Origin: Pseudomonas viridiflava
GTDB taxonomy: Bacteria; Pseudomonadota; Gammaproteobacteria; Pseudomonadales; Pseudomonadaceae
DNA: 64,000 bases
NCBI RefSeq assembly: GCF_900582195.1
Contig: NZ_UTHA01000016.1
Coordinates: 1-64,000 of the forward strand
Direction of reading: 5' to 3'
The stretch's first letter is position 1. Each line of letters starts with the position of its first letter. The notes under the pieces were generated by a model. That model had not been told where the DNA came from. It worked only from the letters and a program-made list of their open reading frames with translations, and ran no database searches. A program made the position numbers and the translations under genes. Shown here one piece after another: positions 61,276-64,000 of this stretch.

Positions 61276-64000
61276 ATGCTCGCTCGCCCATCCCGTCGTA
61301 CCAGCGTTCAGCCCTTCAAGCGTGAAGCCGTGGAGCCGGCGCTGTGGCTGCTAAAACCGTTGGCGCAGGCCGTGGCGTTGTGCCTGGTGGCGGGCAGCGC
61401 TCAGGCGCAGACAGCGTTCAGTTCGAGCTGGTTTGCCGCCAAGGGCGCCGCGCAGCAGGCGGCAGCAGCACGGCCGAGTGTGGGTGGGTTGCCAGGGATG
61501 ACGCCGCCATTGGCCCAGCAGCAAAAGGCCAATGCGCAATTGCAGCGTTCGATCCAGACCCTGAACAACACCGTTGCCGCGATTGCCGCACAACAAGCGG
61601 CGCAGGCGGCCGGCCGCGCCGCTGCGCTGGGCACGGTGCAGGTTGTGCCGGACGGGCTGGGCGAGGGCGGTTTGAAAGTCGATAACAGCCTCGCCCAGGG
61701 TTGGCAGAACGCCAAAGGCCCGCAACAGACCCAGGCCGACGGCAAGACCACCGTGAAGATCGAGCAGACCGCCGACAAGGCAATCCTCAACTGGGAAACC
61801 TTTAACGTCGGGCGCAACACCACGGTCGAATTCGCCCAGCAGTCGAACTGGGCAGTGCTCAATCGGGTCAACGACCCGAGCGCGCGGGCCAGTCAGATTC
61901 AGGGGCAGATCAAGGGTGACGGCACGGTGATGCTGATCAACCGCAACGGCATCGTCTTCAGCGGCAGCAGTCAGGTCAACGTGCGCAACCTGGTGGCAGC
62001 GGCGGCCAACATCACCGACATCCAGTTCCGCGATCGTGGCCTGTATTTCGACAGCACCGGCACGCAGCCGACCTTCACCGATGCCGCCGGCAAGGTGTTG
62101 GTGGAGCGCGGTGCTGCCATCGCAACCCGCCAGCCGGCCTCGTCTACCGCTGCCGGTGGTTATGCTTTGCTGCTCGGCAACGAAGTGCAGAACGACGGCA
62201 GCATCAGCACCGCCAAAGGCCAGACCGTGCTGGCCGCCGGTGACCGTTTCTACATTCGCAAAGGTTCGGGCACCGAGGGCAATGCGCTGTCCACCACCTT
62301 CGGCAACGAAGTCATCCCCGGCTTCAAGGCCGGCGCGGTGACAGGTAACGTCACCAACAACGGCATGATCCAGTCTGCCACCGGCGACATCACCCTGACC
62401 GGTCATGATGTGGTGCAGAACGGTGTGTTGCTCGCGAGTACGTCAGTGGCCACGCGCGGCACGATTCACCTGACCAATCCGAGCACCGATAACAATGGCA
62501 GCGTCACGCTGGGGCAGGGCAGCGCCACGGCCATCATGCTCGACAGCAGTGATCTCAGCGCCCTCGACAGCCAGCGCGACGCGAGCCTGAGCAATGTCAG
62601 CGCGAACAACCGGATCCGTGGCGACCAGTCACGCATCGAGCTGCAGAGCGGTGGTACGGTCGAGTTCCAGAGCGGTTCGATCACCCTGGCCACTGGCGGC
62701 CAGGTCGCGGTCAGTGCACAACGCCGCAGCCTGGTGCGTGACGGCGCGATGATCGATGTGTCCGGGGCGCTCGGCGTCAAGGTCGCGATGGAAAACAACA
62801 GCATCAAGATCAACGTGCAGGGCAACGAGCAGCGCGATGCGTCGGTCAACCGCGAGAAAGGCGCGCTCAACAGCAACGATATCTGGGTCGATGTACGCGA
62901 GCTGGTGTATGTGCCGGCCGGCACCAACGACTACGCCACGGATCGCTGGTACACCGCCGGTGGCCTGTTGGAAGTCGGTGGTTATCTCGGCACCCAAGGA
63001 CACAGCGTCGGCGAGTGGATGGCCCAAGGTGGCATGGTGAGTTTCGCCGGCAACGACGTGGTCACCGAAAAGGGCTCGTTGATCAACCTGTCCGGCGGCA
63101 CCCTGGATGTGCAGAGCGGGCAGATCCGCCAGAGCTGGTTGCGTGGCGCCGATGGTCGATTGTATGAAGTCTCCCGTGCACCGGGGGATCTGCTCTACAC
63201 CGGGCTGTACAAAGGTTATGAAGACAACAGCGAACGCTGGGGCCAGACCAGTTATTTCTACAACCCGCTGATCGCCCCGCGTTCACGTTTCGAATCGGGT
63301 TACACCGTGGGTCGCGATGCCGGGCAATTGGTGATTTCTACAGCCAACGCCGTGCTTAACGGGCAGATGATCGGCGATGTGTACCAGGGTGAGCGGCAGA
63401 ATCAGGCGCCGAAACCGGTGCTCGATGGCTATCAGCAGAGCCAGACCGCACTGGCCCGGCGTGCGCAATTGATCGTCGGCAGTTACGACCCGACCTTCGT
63501 CGCGGCATCGAATGGGCTGCTCTATACCCTCAATCCACTGCTCGATCAGGTACAGATCGGTGGCACGCGTCCGGTCGCCGGCAATGATCTTGATTTGATC
63601 GGCGCGGTGTCCGATACCCGCAAGGGCAAGCTGTATCTCGACAACGACCAGCTCAACGGATTCCGCCTCGGTGCGCTCAAGGTTTCTGCCAAGGATCAGA
63701 TCGCCGTTGACGGTGCGCTCATGGTCGACAGCGGCGGCGACATCACCCTCTACGGCCCGGATGTACAGGTCGGTGCCGACCTGACCGCTCGCGGCGGCAG
63801 TCTGCGTCTGGGCAACGTGCTCAATCAGTTCAATGGCGGTACAAACACCGACACTCGCCTGGCGGCCAAAACCGACAAAACGACGCAAACCCGCATTGCC
63901 GAGGGCGTGCTTCTCGATACCCGAGGTTTGTGGAGCAACCTGCGCACCAACCCGGACGATAGCGCCAGCCTGGCGTATCTGAACGGTGGCCTGATTTCGA
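61276..64000 (+). CDS. pdtA: PdtA-like two-partner-secretion exoprotein (filamentous haemagglutinin family), 3'-truncated by window edge
   Basis: Open from the ATG at 61276 (GTG just before; AAAAAAGGATCTCG upstream) to the window end, at least 908 residues. A long, basic N-terminal extension (about 30 residues) precedes the hydrophobic signal core (PLAQAVALCLVAGSAQA), as in many TpsA proteins. After an Ala/Gln-rich segment comes the TPS secretion domain: NWETFNVGRNTTVEFAQQSN, VLNRVNDPSARASQIQGQIK and INRNGIVFSGSSQVNVRNL. Beta-helical repeats follow. Its place after lapA/lapB matches P. aeruginosa PdtA (phosphate-depletion TpsA). A PdtB-type transporter should lie beyond the window. Confidence 0.88.
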   Translation, partial: MLARPSRRTSVQPFKREAVEPALWLLKPLAQAVALCLVAGSAQAQTAFSSSWFAAKGAAQQAAAARPSVGGLPGMTPPLAQQQKANAQLQRSIQTLNNTVAAIAAQQAAQAAGRAAALGTVQVVPDGLGEGGLKVDNSLAQGWQNAKGPQQTQADGKTTVKIEQTADKAILNWETFNVGRNTTVEFAQQSNWAVLNRVNDPSARASQIQGQIKGDGTVMLINRNGIVFSGSSQVNVRNLVAAAANITDIQFRDRGLYFDSTGTQPTFTDAAGKVLVERGAAIATRQPASSTAAGGYALLLGNEVQNDGSISTAKGQTVLAAGDRFYIRKGSGTEGNALSTTFGNEVIPGFKAGAVTGNVTNNGMIQSATGDITLTGHDVVQNGVLLASTSVATRGTIHLTNPSTDNNGSVTLGQGSATAIMLDSSDLSALDSQRDASLSNVSANNRIRGDQSRIELQSGGTVEFQSGSITLATGGQVAVSAQRRSLVRDGAMIDVSGALGVKVAMENNSIKINVQGNEQRDASVNREKGALNSNDIWVDVRELVYVPAGTNDYATDRWYTAGGLLEVGGYLGTQGHSVGEWMAQGGMVSFAGNDVVTEKGSLINLSGGTLDVQSGQIRQSWLRGADGRLYEVSRAPGDLLYTGLYKGYEDNSERWGQTSYFYNPLIAPRSRFESGYTVGRDAGQLVISTANAVLNGQMIGDVYQGERQNQAPKPVLDGYQQSQTALARRAQLIVGSYDPTFVAASNGLLYTLNPLLDQVQIGGTRPVAGNDLDLIGAVSDTRKGKLYLDNDQLNGFRLGALKVSAKDQIAVDGALMVDSGGDITLYGPDVQVGADLTARGGSLRLGNVLNQFNGGTNTDTRLAAKTDKTTQTRIAEGVLLDTRGLWSNLRTNPDDSASLAYLNGGLIS

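Overview
The window reads as chromosome of a fluorescent Pseudomonas (P. fluorescens group). Supporting signs are high-GC coding sequence, dense REP-type palindromes, a 180-kDa-type NAD-glutamate dehydrogenase, a MoxR/Bat cluster, and a gene order matching, as I recall it, the P. aeruginosa vreAIR - hxc - lapA/lapB - pdtA phosphate-starvation locus (PA0674 to PA0690). No tRNA, rRNA, CRISPR array or complete insertion sequence was recognised.

Layout. (1) 1-12.5 kb: the 3' part of a giant CdiA-type contact-dependent inhibition exoprotein with a VENN-delimited toxin tip, its immunity gene, and a truncated flavin-oxidoreductase remnant. (2) 13.2-20.0 kb, minus strand: moxR - DUF58 - DUF4381 - batA - batB/C - batD, mostly with overlapping genes. 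(3) 20.3-22.6 kb: an AT-richer pore-forming colicin-like bacteriocin and a membrane immunity candidate, placed between a small conserved gene and gdhB (23.4-28.3 kb). (4) 28.5-33.2 kb: housekeeping genes (lipoprotein, cupin, ABM monooxygenase, MocR regulator divergent from an AhpD-like gene, small secreted protein) separated by REP pairs. (5) 33.3-35.6 kb: vreA-vreI-vreR, a PUMA3-type cell-surface signalling system.

(6) 36.0-41.1 kb: an S-type (DNase) pyocin module with two immunity genes, a scar of a second pyocin, and a protein fusing an immunity-like domain to a pyocin translocation domain. It is flanked by a 40-bp direct repeat. (7) 41.3-42.9 kb: hxcW, hxcU, hxcP. (8) 42.9-49.6 kb: an accessory island (two unknown small genes, an OLD-family ATPase/nuclease, a DUF6124 gene with an elaborate structured leader, and an NmrA/HxlR pair). 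It splits hxcP from the rest of the secretion cluster. (9) 49.6-58.3 kb: hxcV, T, X, Y, Z, Q, R, S. (10) 58.8-61.1 kb: tandem DING/PstS-like lapA and lapB. (11) 61.3 kb to the end: the 5' part of a PdtA-like two-partner-secretion exoprotein.

How it fits together. The Vre signalling genes, the Hxc type II secretion machine, its presumed LapA/LapB substrates and PdtA form one phosphate-limitation surface and secretion programme (inferred from the P. aeruginosa locus). Two competition/defence islands have been inserted into that programme without visibly breaking a core gene. With CdiA/CdiI and the pore-forming bacteriocin, the window holds three separate interbacterial toxin systems.
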